A DNA stretch of 22,517 bases from Gammaproteobacteria bacterium (GTDB lineage: Bacteria > Pseudomonadota > Gammaproteobacteria > Enterobacterales > GCA-2746155): positions 1 through 22,517 of the forward strand of contig JAAGZM010000478.1 in assembly GCA_024206355.1 (NCBI GenBank), in the 5' to 3' direction. The position numbers were made by a program, and so were the translations under genes. The notes below the pieces were generated by a model. The model was not told the origin of the DNA. It worked only from the letters and a program-made list of their open reading frames with translations, and searched no databases. Positions 6,983 to 14,332 of the stretch are shown here, one piece after another. How positions within the stretch are numbered: the stretch's first letter is position 1; every line of letters begins with the position of its first letter.

Positions 6983-8105
6983 AAATAATAACACTGGTGA
7001 ACGTTCAGAAGAACCCACGGGCAAAAAAATACAGGATGCACGAAAAAAAGGGCAAGTTGCTCGATCTAAGGAGTTAAACTCAGCTGCACTGTTAATTGCT
7101 GCTGGTGCTGTTTTTATCACTATAGGTGGATACAGTAGTTCAGGAATAGTGTCAGTTTTGCTTACGAATTTCTCTGTAACTAGAGAGCAGATTTTTAATC
7201 CTTCCTCAATGTTAGTGAATTTGGGGAACTCCATTGAGCAGTCATTCTTATTTCTTGCCCCGATTTTCATTGTTTTTTATGTGGTTGCAGCAGTGGCACC
7301 GATTTCTATAGGAGGAATTAATTTCAGTTGGGAATCTGTACGCCCAAAAGCTAACAAGATGTCCCCAATGAAAGGTTTTAAAAGGATGTTCGGTGTCAAT
7401 GCTTTGATGGAGTTGGTCAAAAGTATTAGCAAGTTTGCTGTAGTAGCTAGTTTTGCAATTTTTTATCTTAGTGGACGTTTTGATGAGTTTTTAACTCTTG
7501 GACATGGCGATGTTTTCAGTGAAGTTGCTAGAGGGTTATTTATGCTAGGCAATTCATTTTTAACGATTTCATTATCTTTACTGATAATTGTTGCTATCGA
7601 CGTGCCTTATCAAATATGGAATCACACTAAACAGCTAAAAATGACAAAACAAGAAGTTAAAGATGAATCAAAAGATACTGAAGGACGTCCAGAAGTAAAA
7701 GGACGAATCCGTCAAACTCAAAGAGAAATGTCTTATCGTAGAATGATGCAAGAAGTCCCTACAGCTGATGTTGTGATCACAAACCCAGAACATTTTGCTG
7801 TGGCATTAAAATACGAAGATGGAAAAATGTTAGCACCCATTGTGGTAGCAAAGGGTACTGAAGAGACAGCAATGAAAATACGTGAAATTGCTAAAGCTCA
7901 TGAAGTACCCATGTTCGCAGCTCCTCCATTAGCACGTGCAATTTTTTATAGTACAAAAATTAATAGAGCAATACCTGAAGGTCTTTACTTGGCTGTAGCA
8001 CAAGTGTTGGCATTCGTGTACCAGCTTAAAGAATATAGTAAAGGCAGAGGCAATAAACCTGAAGACGTGGTTGATTTGCCTATCCCTTCTGATCTTAGAC
8101 GTTAA
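6975..8105 (+). CDS. flhB: Flagellar export specificity switch protein FlhB
   Basis: A 376-residue export-apparatus protein: four membrane helices in the first two thirds, then a cytoplasmic switch domain. I take the ATG at 6975 (MAENNNTGERSEEPTGKK) over the GTG at 6969: GGAG at 6964-6967 is correctly spaced from the ATG but almost touches the GTG, and the family begins with MAE. The self-cleavage site reads NPEH (bases 7782-7793, Asn270-Pro271), whereas the textbook motif is NPTH. The N-P bond that is cut is intact, so cleavage is expected. The C-terminus ends with the conserved LAVAQVLAFVYQL helix. It changes export from rod/hook to filament when FliK arrives. Overlaps fliR by eight bases; flhA follows after 14. 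Confidence 0.96.
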   Translation: MAENNNTGERSEEPTGKKIQDARKKGQVARSKELNSAALLIAAGAVFITIGGYSSSGIVSVLLTNFSVTREQIFNPSSMLVNLGNSIEQSFLFLAPIFIVFYVVAAVAPISIGGINFSWESVRPKANKMSPMKGFKRMFGVNALMELVKSISKFAVVASFAIFYLSGRFDEFLTLGHGDVFSEVARGLFMLGNSFLTISLSLLIIVAIDVPYQIWNHTKQLKMTKQEVKDESKDTEGRPEVKGRIRQTQREMSYRRMMQEVPTADVVITNPEHFAVALKYEDGKMLAPIVVAKGTEETAMKIREIAKAHEVPMFAAPPLARAIFYSTKINRAIPEGLYLAVAQVLAFVYQLKEYSKGRGNKPEDVVDLPIPSDLRR

Positions 8106-8119
8106 GAGGCAGTAATTAG

Positions 8120-10213
8120 ATGGAAGTCACAGCATCAAATAACCCACTTTCCAAGATCCCACTCGTAGGGATTGGAACACCAGTATTGCTAGTACTAATA
8201 CTGGCAATGATGACATTACCAATGCCACCATTTTTATTGGATATTTTATTTTCCTTTAATATTACATTAGCGTTGATTGTTATTTTAGTAACTGTTTACT
8301 CAACAAGGCCATTGGATTTTGCTGCTTTTCCAACTGTATTATTATTGTCAACCTTACTTAGATTAGCTTTGAACGTTGGGTCAACACGAGTGGTTCTGCT
8401 TAACGGTCATAATGGCCCCGGCGCTGCGGGCTCAGTGATTGAGTCATTTGGAGCAGTTGTTGTTGGTGGTAACTATGCTGTTGGTCTCGTTGTATTTGCA
8501 ATACTTATAATTATAAACTTTGTAGTTGTGACTAAAGGTGCCGGACGTATTTCAGAAGTGAGTGCACGTTTTACATTGGATGCAATGCCTGGTAAACAAA
8601 TGGCAATCGATGCGGATCTAAATGCCGGTTTATTAACTCAAGAAGAGGCAAAAGAAAGACGCTTGGAAATATCAAGAGAGGCTGACTTCTATGGTTCTAT
8701 GGATGGTGCGAGTAAGTTTGTTCGTGGTGATGCTGTTGCTGGCATCCTCATCTTGTTCATTAATATCGTTGGCGGTATAGCTATTGGAACAGCTCAACAC
8801 GATTTAGATTTTTCTTCTGCACTTGAGTTTTATGCGTTATTGACGATTGGTGATGGGTTGGTTGCTCAAGTTCCTGCATTACTCCTTTCAACAGCAGCAG
8901 CGATTATGGTTACACGCCAAAATACATCTGAAGATGTTGGTACTCAAGTAGTGTCACAGTTGTTTACAGATCCTAAAGCATTAGTAATCGCTGCATCAAT
9001 TCTTGGATTTTTAGGAATAATTCCAGGAATGCCACATATTGCATTTTTATCACTAGCGTCAGTCTCAGGAGGCGGTGCTTGGTTTATTATGCAGAGGCAG
9101 GAAAAACTACAACTAGCCCAGGCACAACAACAAGAAGAGCAAGTTGTATCTAAACCTGTAGAAAATGAAGTTAGGGAACTGAGTTGGGATGATGTTCAGC
9201 CAGTTGATCCTGTAGGTCTCGAAGTCGGTTATCGCCTTATTCCGCTAGTTGATCAAGCGCAAGACGGTACTTTGATGGGTAGAATCAAAGGTGTACGTAA
9301 AAAGCTATCTCAAGAGCTTGGTTTTTTAATGCCTTCCGTGCATATTCGTGACAATCTCGACCTTGCACCAAATGCTTATAGAATTACGTTAATGGGTGTT
9401 TCTATAGGAGAAACTGAAATTCACCCTGAACGTGAACTAGCAATTAATCCCGGACAGGTGTTTGGAGAAGTACAGGGTATTAAAGGCAAAGATCCAGCGT
9501 TTGGACTCGAAGCTGTCTGGATTGAAAGCAATATGAAGGATCAGGCACAATCGCTGGGATATACAGTGGTAGATGCAAGTACTGTAGTTGCAACTCATTT
9601 GAGTCAAATATTACAAGAACATGCCCATGAACTATTAGGCCATGAAGAAGTTGAGCAGTTACTAAAAATATTATCTCAAAACGCACCAAAATTAGTTGAA
9701 AATCTGGTACCTGAATTACTACCGTTAGGTGTATTTGTCAAAGTGCTTCAAAATCTATTGCAAGAGCAGGTACCAATTCGTGATTTAAGAACTATCGCCG
9801 AAACTTTGGCAGAATATGGTACACGCAGTCAAGATCCCGGCGTTTTAACTGCAGCTGCTAGAATCGCCTTGAGCCGTATGATTGTACAGAATATAAGCTC
9901 TGGAACAGATGAAATCAGTGTTATTACCCTAGAACCAAGCTTGGAACAAATATTGCTACAATCATTACAGGTAGGCGGCGATGATGCAGTAGGAATAGAG
10001 CCAGGTCTTGCAGAAAGATTACAGAAATCATTACAAGACGTCGCTCAGAGACAAGAGATACGTGGTCAAAATCCGGTGTTGTTAACAGCCCCAACACTTC
10101 GTTCAATGCTTGCAAGATTTGCACGATTTGGAGTACCGAATTTACATGTATTGTCGTATCAGGAAATACCTGATTCAAAGCAAGTTAAAATTGTAGCAAC
10201 AGTTGGCCAATAA
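8120..10213 (+). CDS. flhA: Flagellar type III export protein FlhA
   Basis: A 697-residue protein of normal FlhA length. About eight membrane helices occupy residues 1-330, with the signature segment RISEVSARFTLDAMPGKQMAIDADLNAG (about residues 147-174) that defines the FHIPEP family and lines the proton path. The cytoplasmic half (about 345-697) forms the nonamer ring that receives chaperone-substrate complexes. The ATG at 8120 is preceded by AAGAGG, with a spacing of ten bases. It ends the fliL-to-flhA block; flhF follows after 42 bases. Nothing is missing or unusual in the protein. Confidence 0.97.
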   Translation: MEVTASNNPLSKIPLVGIGTPVLLVLILAMMTLPMPPFLLDILFSFNITLALIVILVTVYSTRPLDFAAFPTVLLLSTLLRLALNVGSTRVVLLNGHNGPGAAGSVIESFGAVVVGGNYAVGLVVFAILIIINFVVVTKGAGRISEVSARFTLDAMPGKQMAIDADLNAGLLTQEEAKERRLEISREADFYGSMDGASKFVRGDAVAGILILFINIVGGIAIGTAQHDLDFSSALEFYALLTIGDGLVAQVPALLLSTAAAIMVTRQNTSEDVGTQVVSQLFTDPKALVIAASILGFLGIIPGMPHIAFLSLASVSGGGAWFIMQRQEKLQLAQAQQQEEQVVSKPVENEVRELSWDDVQPVDPVGLEVGYRLIPLVDQAQDGTLMGRIKGVRKKLSQELGFLMPSVHIRDNLDLAPNAYRITLMGVSIGETEIHPERELAINPGQVFGEVQGIKGKDPAFGLEAVWIESNMKDQAQSLGYTVVDASTVVATHLSQILQEHAHELLGHEEVEQLLKILSQNAPKLVENLVPELLPLGVFVKVLQNLLQEQVPIRDLRTIAETLAEYGTRSQDPGVLTAAARIALSRMIVQNISSGTDEISVITLEPSLEQILLQSLQVGGDDAVGIEPGLAERLQKSLQDVAQRQEIRGQNPVLLTAPTLRSMLARFARFGVPNLHVLSYQEIPDSKQVKIVATVGQ

Positions 10214-10255
10214 TTGTTGTAATTTGTAGTAATATAATAAATACGAGGTTTAATT

Positions 10256-11449
10256 ATGAAAATCAGACGTTTCTTTGCTACTGATATGCGCAAAGCTCTG
10301 AAAGAGGTCAGTGAAGAGCTAGGGCCTGATGCTGCAATAATGTCAACACGCAAAACCAAAGGTGGTGTTGAGGTTGTTGCTGCTACAGATTATGACACCG
10401 CTTTAGAGCAACATAATCAGAGTGTTAAGACACAAAAGAAACATGCGGTATCTGTTAAAACAGAATCTAATGTTGAGCCGATAACGAATAGACAGCCAAC
10501 CATTCAACAACCAAGCTTTGATGTTGAGTGGAGTCAAGAACCTAACATGGTAGCTATTAAAGAAGAGGTTCGTTTAATGAGAGAGCTTCTTCAAGATCAA
10601 TTAGGTGAACTAGCTTGGAATGACAAAAGTAGAAGGGCACCAATACAAGCAGCACTTTTACGAAAAATGGTAAAAATGGGTTTTCCTCCACATTTATCAA
10701 ATACCTTTGCAAAAACAATCCAAATTGGTAATGATTTTGAATCAGCTTGGTCACAATTAATCAATAATCTCTGTGCGGCTATGCCAAAAGTTGAACATAA
10801 TATCTTAGATAAAGGTGGGATTGTTTCTTTAGTTGGCCCGACAGGTGTTGGAAAAACAACAACGATTGCAAAACTTGCAGCACGTTATGTTCTAGAACAT
10901 GGTGCTGAAAATATTGCATTAGTAACAACAGACAGTTATAGAGTTGCAGCTCACGAGCAATTAAGAACTTATGCCAATATAATGGGTGTTAGTATGCGCG
11001 TTGCTCATGATTCTGAGAGTCTTTCTGTAATTCTCAATGAATTATCCGAAAAACAATTAATATTAATTGATACAGCTGGAATTAGCCAAAGAGACAAACG
11101 CTTAGCAGAACAAATGTCATGTTTAATGAATTCAGGTAAATCTATTGATAGTTATCTGGTATTATCTGCAACAGCTCAAACTAAGGTGCTTAAAGACGCT
11201 TCAAAAACATTTAATTTATTACCTCTCGCAGGTACTATTTTAACAAAACTGGATGAAGCTGTTAGTCTTGGTGAAAGTTTAGGAGTTGTTATAGCAGAAA
11301 ATCTTAAAATTGCTTATGTGACTGATGGCCAAAGAGTACCAGAGGATCTGCACGATGCTGATCCAGTAAAACTTATCAATAAAGCGGTTAACCTTGGTCA
11401 AACAGAGACAGAAGACTGGGTAACGGCGATGACATTAAATCAGGGGTAG
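10256..11449 (+). CDS. flhF: Flagellar placement GTPase FlhF
   Basis: A 397-residue SRP-family GTPase that marks the cell pole as the site of flagellar assembly. The N-terminal B domain starts MKIRRFFATDMRKALKEVSEELGPDA. A variable, glutamine-rich linker covers about residues 48-95. An N-domain-like helical part is followed by the G domain with P-loop GPTGVGKTT (194-202), the segment VTTDSYRVAAHEQLRTYA, G3 IDTAG (271-275) and the TKLDEA guanine-specificity box near 338-343. All GTPase motifs look intact. The ATG has a GAGGT site six bases upstream. A perfect TATAAT lies at 10233-10238 just before the gene, but with no matching -35. fleN follows one base after the stop. Confidence 0.96.
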   Translation: MKIRRFFATDMRKALKEVSEELGPDAAIMSTRKTKGGVEVVAATDYDTALEQHNQSVKTQKKHAVSVKTESNVEPITNRQPTIQQPSFDVEWSQEPNMVAIKEEVRLMRELLQDQLGELAWNDKSRRAPIQAALLRKMVKMGFPPHLSNTFAKTIQIGNDFESAWSQLINNLCAAMPKVEHNILDKGGIVSLVGPTGVGKTTTIAKLAARYVLEHGAENIALVTTDSYRVAAHEQLRTYANIMGVSMRVAHDSESLSVILNELSEKQLILIDTAGISQRDKRLAEQMSCLMNSGKSIDSYLVLSATAQTKVLKDASKTFNLLPLAGTILTKLDEAVSLGESLGVVIAENLKIAYVTDGQRVPEDLHDADPVKLINKAVNLGQTETEDWVTAMTLNQG

Positions 11450-11450
11450 T

Positions 11451-12326
11451 ATGTCAATTGAAAAGGTGCGTTCAAATGATCAAGCAAATGGACTACGAAT
11501 AATGAAGAATCAAAATCCAGTAAAAGTAATTTCGGTGACAGGTGGTAAAGGTGGTGTTGGCAAATCCAACATCACTGTAAACATTGCTATCAGTCTTGCT
11601 GAAATAGGTAAGAAAGTTATGATCATGGATGCAGATCTTGGTTTGGCTAACATCGATATCATGTTAGGTCTAAGAGTGAAGAGAAATCTTTCTCATGTGA
11701 TCAAAGGTGAGTGTAGTCTTGACGATGTTATTCTTGATGGACCAAAGGGTATTAAAATAATTCCTGCGTCATCAGGTACAAAAGAAATGGCGCAGTTAAG
11801 TGAAATGGAACATGCTGGACTGATCCGAGCTTTTAGTGATTTAAGTGAACAGATTGATGTTTTGATTGTTGATACAGCAGCTGGAATCGCTGATAACGTT
11901 ATTAGTTTTGCTCAGGCATCGCAAGATCTCTTGGTCATTGTTTGTGACGAACCAACTTCAATAACGGATGCCTATGCACTCATTAAGATATTAAGTACGG
12001 ATCATGGGCTGTTTCGATTTCGAATCGTAGCAAATATGGTTAGAACAACTAATGAAGGACGAGAATTGTTTGCCAAGTTAACAAAAGTAACCGATCAGTT
12101 TTTAGATGTTGCTCTTGATTATGTTGGTGCAGTCCCATTTGACGAAAATGTCAGAAAATCAGTTAGGAAACAACAGGCCCTTGTAACTTTGTATCCCAAT
12201 TCAACTGCGTCTGTTGCGATGAAACATATTGCAGCAAAAATTGTTGATTGGCCAATACCACGATCGGCAAAGGGGAATATAGAATTTTTCATGGAACGTC
12301 TGGTGCAAGGTGGAATACTAGACTAG
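11451..12326 (+). CDS. fleN: Flagellar number regulator FleN/FlhG (MinD-like ATPase)
   Basis: A 291-residue MinD/ParA-family ATPase that limits flagellar number and, in Pseudomonas, restrains the master activator FleQ. Visible motifs are the deviant Walker A TGGKGGVGKSN (about 30-40), the A' box MDADLGLANIDIMLGL (about 59-74) and the VDTAAGI segment of Walker B. The N-terminal 20 residues, before KVISVTGGKGG, are hydrophilic; in FlhG proteins this region can carry a DQAxxLR activator helix for FlhF, and SNDQANGLRIM (residues 8-18) fits that motif. The C-terminal helix FFMERLVQGG resembles a membrane-targeting helix. AGGGG at 11442-11446 serves the ATG. It is tightly coupled to flhF. Confidence 0.96.
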   Translation: MSIEKVRSNDQANGLRIMKNQNPVKVISVTGGKGGVGKSNITVNIAISLAEIGKKVMIMDADLGLANIDIMLGLRVKRNLSHVIKGECSLDDVILDGPKGIKIIPASSGTKEMAQLSEMEHAGLIRAFSDLSEQIDVLIVDTAAGIADNVISFAQASQDLLVIVCDEPTSITDAYALIKILSTDHGLFRFRIVANMVRTTNEGRELFAKLTKVTDQFLDVALDYVGAVPFDENVRKSVRKQQALVTLYPNSTASVAMKHIAAKIVDWPIPRSAKGNIEFFMERLVQGGILD

Positions 12327-12364
12327 AGTTTATAAAAATAACTATTTAATTAGAGTTGAAATGA

Positions 12365-13075
12365 ATGATAGGTGTAGCAATGTATAAAGATATGCAATCA
12401 GCGGATGACGTAGTCACCCGTTATGCACCTCTTGTGCAACGAATTGCTTATCATTTAAAAGCGCGTTTGCCAGATTCAGTGTTAATTGAAGACTTACTAC
12501 AGGCTGGAATGATGGGCTTATTAGAAGCTTCAGGTAAGTACAATGACAGTAAAGGCGCAAGTTTTGAAACCTATGCTGGAATTCGTATTCGTGGCTCTAT
12601 GATTGATGAAATACGAAGAGGTGACTGGGTTCCTCGTTCAGTACATAAAAATGCCCGAGCAGTTGCCCAAGCTATCGCAGAGATTGAACAAAGAACAAGC
12701 CTTCCTGCGACAGATCAAGAGATTGCTGAAGCTCTCGGAGTTACAACTGATAAATACCACGCTATATTAAAAGATGCAGCAAATGGACATATTTTTGCTT
12801 TTGATGAGTTAGGTGTTTCTGAAGATTATATGACAGATTCTAATACAGGAGCTAACGAGCCCTTTAACGGACTTAGAGATGAAAAGTTTAAGATTAGTCT
12901 AATGAAAGCTATTGAGACCCTTCCTGAAAGAGAAAAGCTTATTCTAGCTCTCTATTATGACGAAGAATTAAACTTAAAAGAAATTGGTGAAGTTATCGGT
13001 GTAAGTGAGTCTCGGGTGAGCCAAATTCATAGTCAAGCAATGGTTCGATTAAAAAGTCGTATGAATGACTGGTGA
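12365..13075 (+). CDS. fliA: Flagellar sigma factor FliA (sigma-28)
   Basis: A sigma-70-family protein of 236 residues that transcribes late flagellar, motor and chemotaxis genes once FlgM is exported. Region 2 is clear: DLLQAGMMGLLEA, then TYAGIRIRGSMIDEIRRGDWVPRSV. Region 3 follows, then region 4 with PEREKLILALYYDEELNLKEIG and the helix-turn-helix VSESRVSQIHSQAMVRLK. Two in-frame starts are possible: ATG 12365, or ATG 12380 (MYKDMQSADD), which has the better ribosome-binding site (AGGTG at 12370-12374). The protein would be 231 residues from the second. I list the longer form. A FliA-type promoter is seen before motC. Confidence 0.95.
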   Translation: MIGVAMYKDMQSADDVVTRYAPLVQRIAYHLKARLPDSVLIEDLLQAGMMGLLEASGKYNDSKGASFETYAGIRIRGSMIDEIRRGDWVPRSVHKNARAVAQAIAEIEQRTSLPATDQEIAEALGVTTDKYHAILKDAANGHIFAFDELGVSEDYMTDSNTGANEPFNGLRDEKFKISLMKAIETLPEREKLILALYYDEELNLKEIGEVIGVSESRVSQIHSQAMVRLKSRMNDW

Positions 13076-13086
13076 ATGATGGTCGA

Positions 13087-13115
13087 TATGCAATTTATGA
13101 TATACACTCTATAAT
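13087..13115 (+). promoter_or_regulatory. Possible promoter upstream of cheY
   Basis: A perfect -10 box TATAAT at 13110-13115 has a weak -35 match TATGCA at 13087-13092 with 17 bases between them. An AT-only inverted repeat (ATAATAA 13111-13117, TTATTAT 13127-13133) lies directly on and after the -10. The short gap between fliA and cheY also holds GGTCGATAT, which partly resembles a sigma-28 -10 box but lacks a convincing upstream element. Confidence 0.3.
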
Positions 13116-13156
13116 AAGACAATAATTTATTATTAGCTCAATAGATGGAGGTCAAA

Positions 13157-13546
13157 TTGGACCCGAACATGAAAATTCTTGTTGTTGATGATTTTTCAAC
13201 GATGAGACGAATTATTAAAAATCTTTTACACGATCTAGGCTTCACCAATACATCAGAAGCTGATGATGGCCAAACGGCATTACCGATGTTACAACAAGGT
13301 AATTTTGATTTTTTGGTTACTGATTGGAATATGCCTGGAATGGAAGGAATCGAGCTGCTTAAGAGAGTCAGAGCAGATGAAAATCTAAAGTCCTTACCTG
13401 TATTACTTGTTACTGCCGAAGCGAAGAAAGAACAAATTGTTGAAGCTGCACAAGCAGGTGTTAATGGTTATATTGTTAAACCATTTACTTCTGGAACTTT
13501 GAAAGAAAAAATCGAAAAGATTTTTGAACGTATTGAAGGAAAATAA
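13157..13546 (+). CDS. cheY: Chemotaxis response regulator CheY
   Basis: A single receiver domain of 129 residues that carries the signal from CheA to FliM. All active-site residues are present: Asp11-Asp12 (LVVDDFSTMRR), the phosphorylated Asp56 (VTDWNMPGM), Thr86 (VTAEAKKEQ) and Lys108 (IVKPFT). I choose the TTG at 13157 (MDPNMKILVV): GGAGG at 13147-13151 lies five bases upstream. The ATG at 13145 would overlap that ribosome-binding site and has none of its own; it would add four residues. Similarity to CheY of the main flagellar cluster of Pseudomonas and Vibrio is strong over the whole length. cheZ follows closely, as expected. Confidence 0.96.
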   Translation: MDPNMKILVVDDFSTMRRIIKNLLHDLGFTNTSEADDGQTALPMLQQGNFDFLVTDWNMPGMEGIELLKRVRADENLKSLPVLLVTAEAKKEQIVEAAQAGVNGYIVKPFTSGTLKEKIEKIFERIEGK

Positions 13547-13569
13547 GCTTTCAAATAGCAGGTAATGTG

Positions 13570-14301
13570 ATGATTGATGAGCAAACAATAGTAAATGCTA
13601 AAGCTTTGGTAGCGAGTCTAGAAGCGGGAAAAGAAGACGAAGCGAAACTTTATTTGAATAGTTTATCGTCTAATAGTGAAAATAACCTATTTAAAGTAAT
13701 AGGTCGGTTAACTCGTGATCTACACAACACTTTAAATAATTTCCACCTTGATAATAAATTGACCTATCTAGCTGCTCAAGATATTCCAGATGCAAAAGAC
13801 CGTTTAGAATATGTTTTAGCATTAACTGCTGATGCGGCAAACAAAACGATGGATGCTGTAGAGAATGGTATATCAATCACTGATGCAATAAAAAGTGATG
13901 CAGGTACCCTTAACGAAGGTTGGGCGAAAGTTCGAAATAAAGAGCTTGAAGGTGTAGAGTTTCGTAAATTATGTGCAAAAACAGAAAAATTTATTTCTTC
14001 AACTGCTTCAAATTCAATTGAGTTGCATGATTTATTACATCAAGCATTGATGGCGCAAGACTTCCAGGACCTTACTGGTCAAGTACTAAAGCGTGTAATC
14101 AAGATGGTTCATGATGTTGAAGAAAGCATGGTAGAAACCATTAAAATGTTTGGCGAAATGTCAGAATATAATGAAGCTGTTAAAGACGGTAAAAAAGAAG
14201 AGAAGGGAATGTCAGGCCCAATTATTAAAACAGAAAATAGAGATGATGTCGTTAAGAATCAAGACGATGTTGATGATCTGCTTTCTAGCCTTGGTTTTTA
14301 G
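13570..14301 (+). CDS. cheZ: CheY-P phosphatase CheZ
   Basis: A 243-residue, nearly all-helical protein that removes phosphate from CheY-P and so ends the tumble/reverse signal. The phosphatase signature QDFQDLTGQVLKRV sits at about residues 163-176, with catalytic Asp167 and Gln171. The C-terminal peptide DDVDDLLSSLGF is the conserved CheY-binding tail. I use ATG 13570, six bases after an AGGT site, and not the GTG directly before it. Residues 195-225 are a charged, flexible linker. It sits between cheY and cheA, the normal order. Confidence 0.95.
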   Translation: MIDEQTIVNAKALVASLEAGKEDEAKLYLNSLSSNSENNLFKVIGRLTRDLHNTLNNFHLDNKLTYLAAQDIPDAKDRLEYVLALTADAANKTMDAVENGISITDAIKSDAGTLNEGWAKVRNKELEGVEFRKLCAKTEKFISSTASNSIELHDLLHQALMAQDFQDLTGQVLKRVIKMVHDVEESMVETIKMFGEMSEYNEAVKDGKKEEKGMSGPIIKTENRDDVVKNQDDVDDLLSSLGF

Positions 14302-14332
14302 AATTAACTGATAATGTTAAAGGAAAACTGTT

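Noticed and set aside
6890..7270. 126-residue open frame on the - strand over fliR/flhB
   Set aside because: Antisense shadow of two certain genes with no family resemblance.
8413..8428. TGGCCCCGGCGCTGCG, sigma-54-like, inside flhA
   Set aside because: Spacing is right but the -12 box lacks TTGC and it lies deep in the flhA coding region.
10477..10484. Perfect GCCGATAA sigma-28 -10 box inside flhF
   Set aside because: The nearest TAAA is 17 bases upstream, where 15 is expected, and the site lies within the coding sequence with no gene start nearby.
12317..12326. ACTAGACTAG at the fleN end repeated at 19972-19981 before cheW
   Set aside because: A shared 10-base word is expected many times by chance in a window this size, and one copy contains the fleN stop codon.
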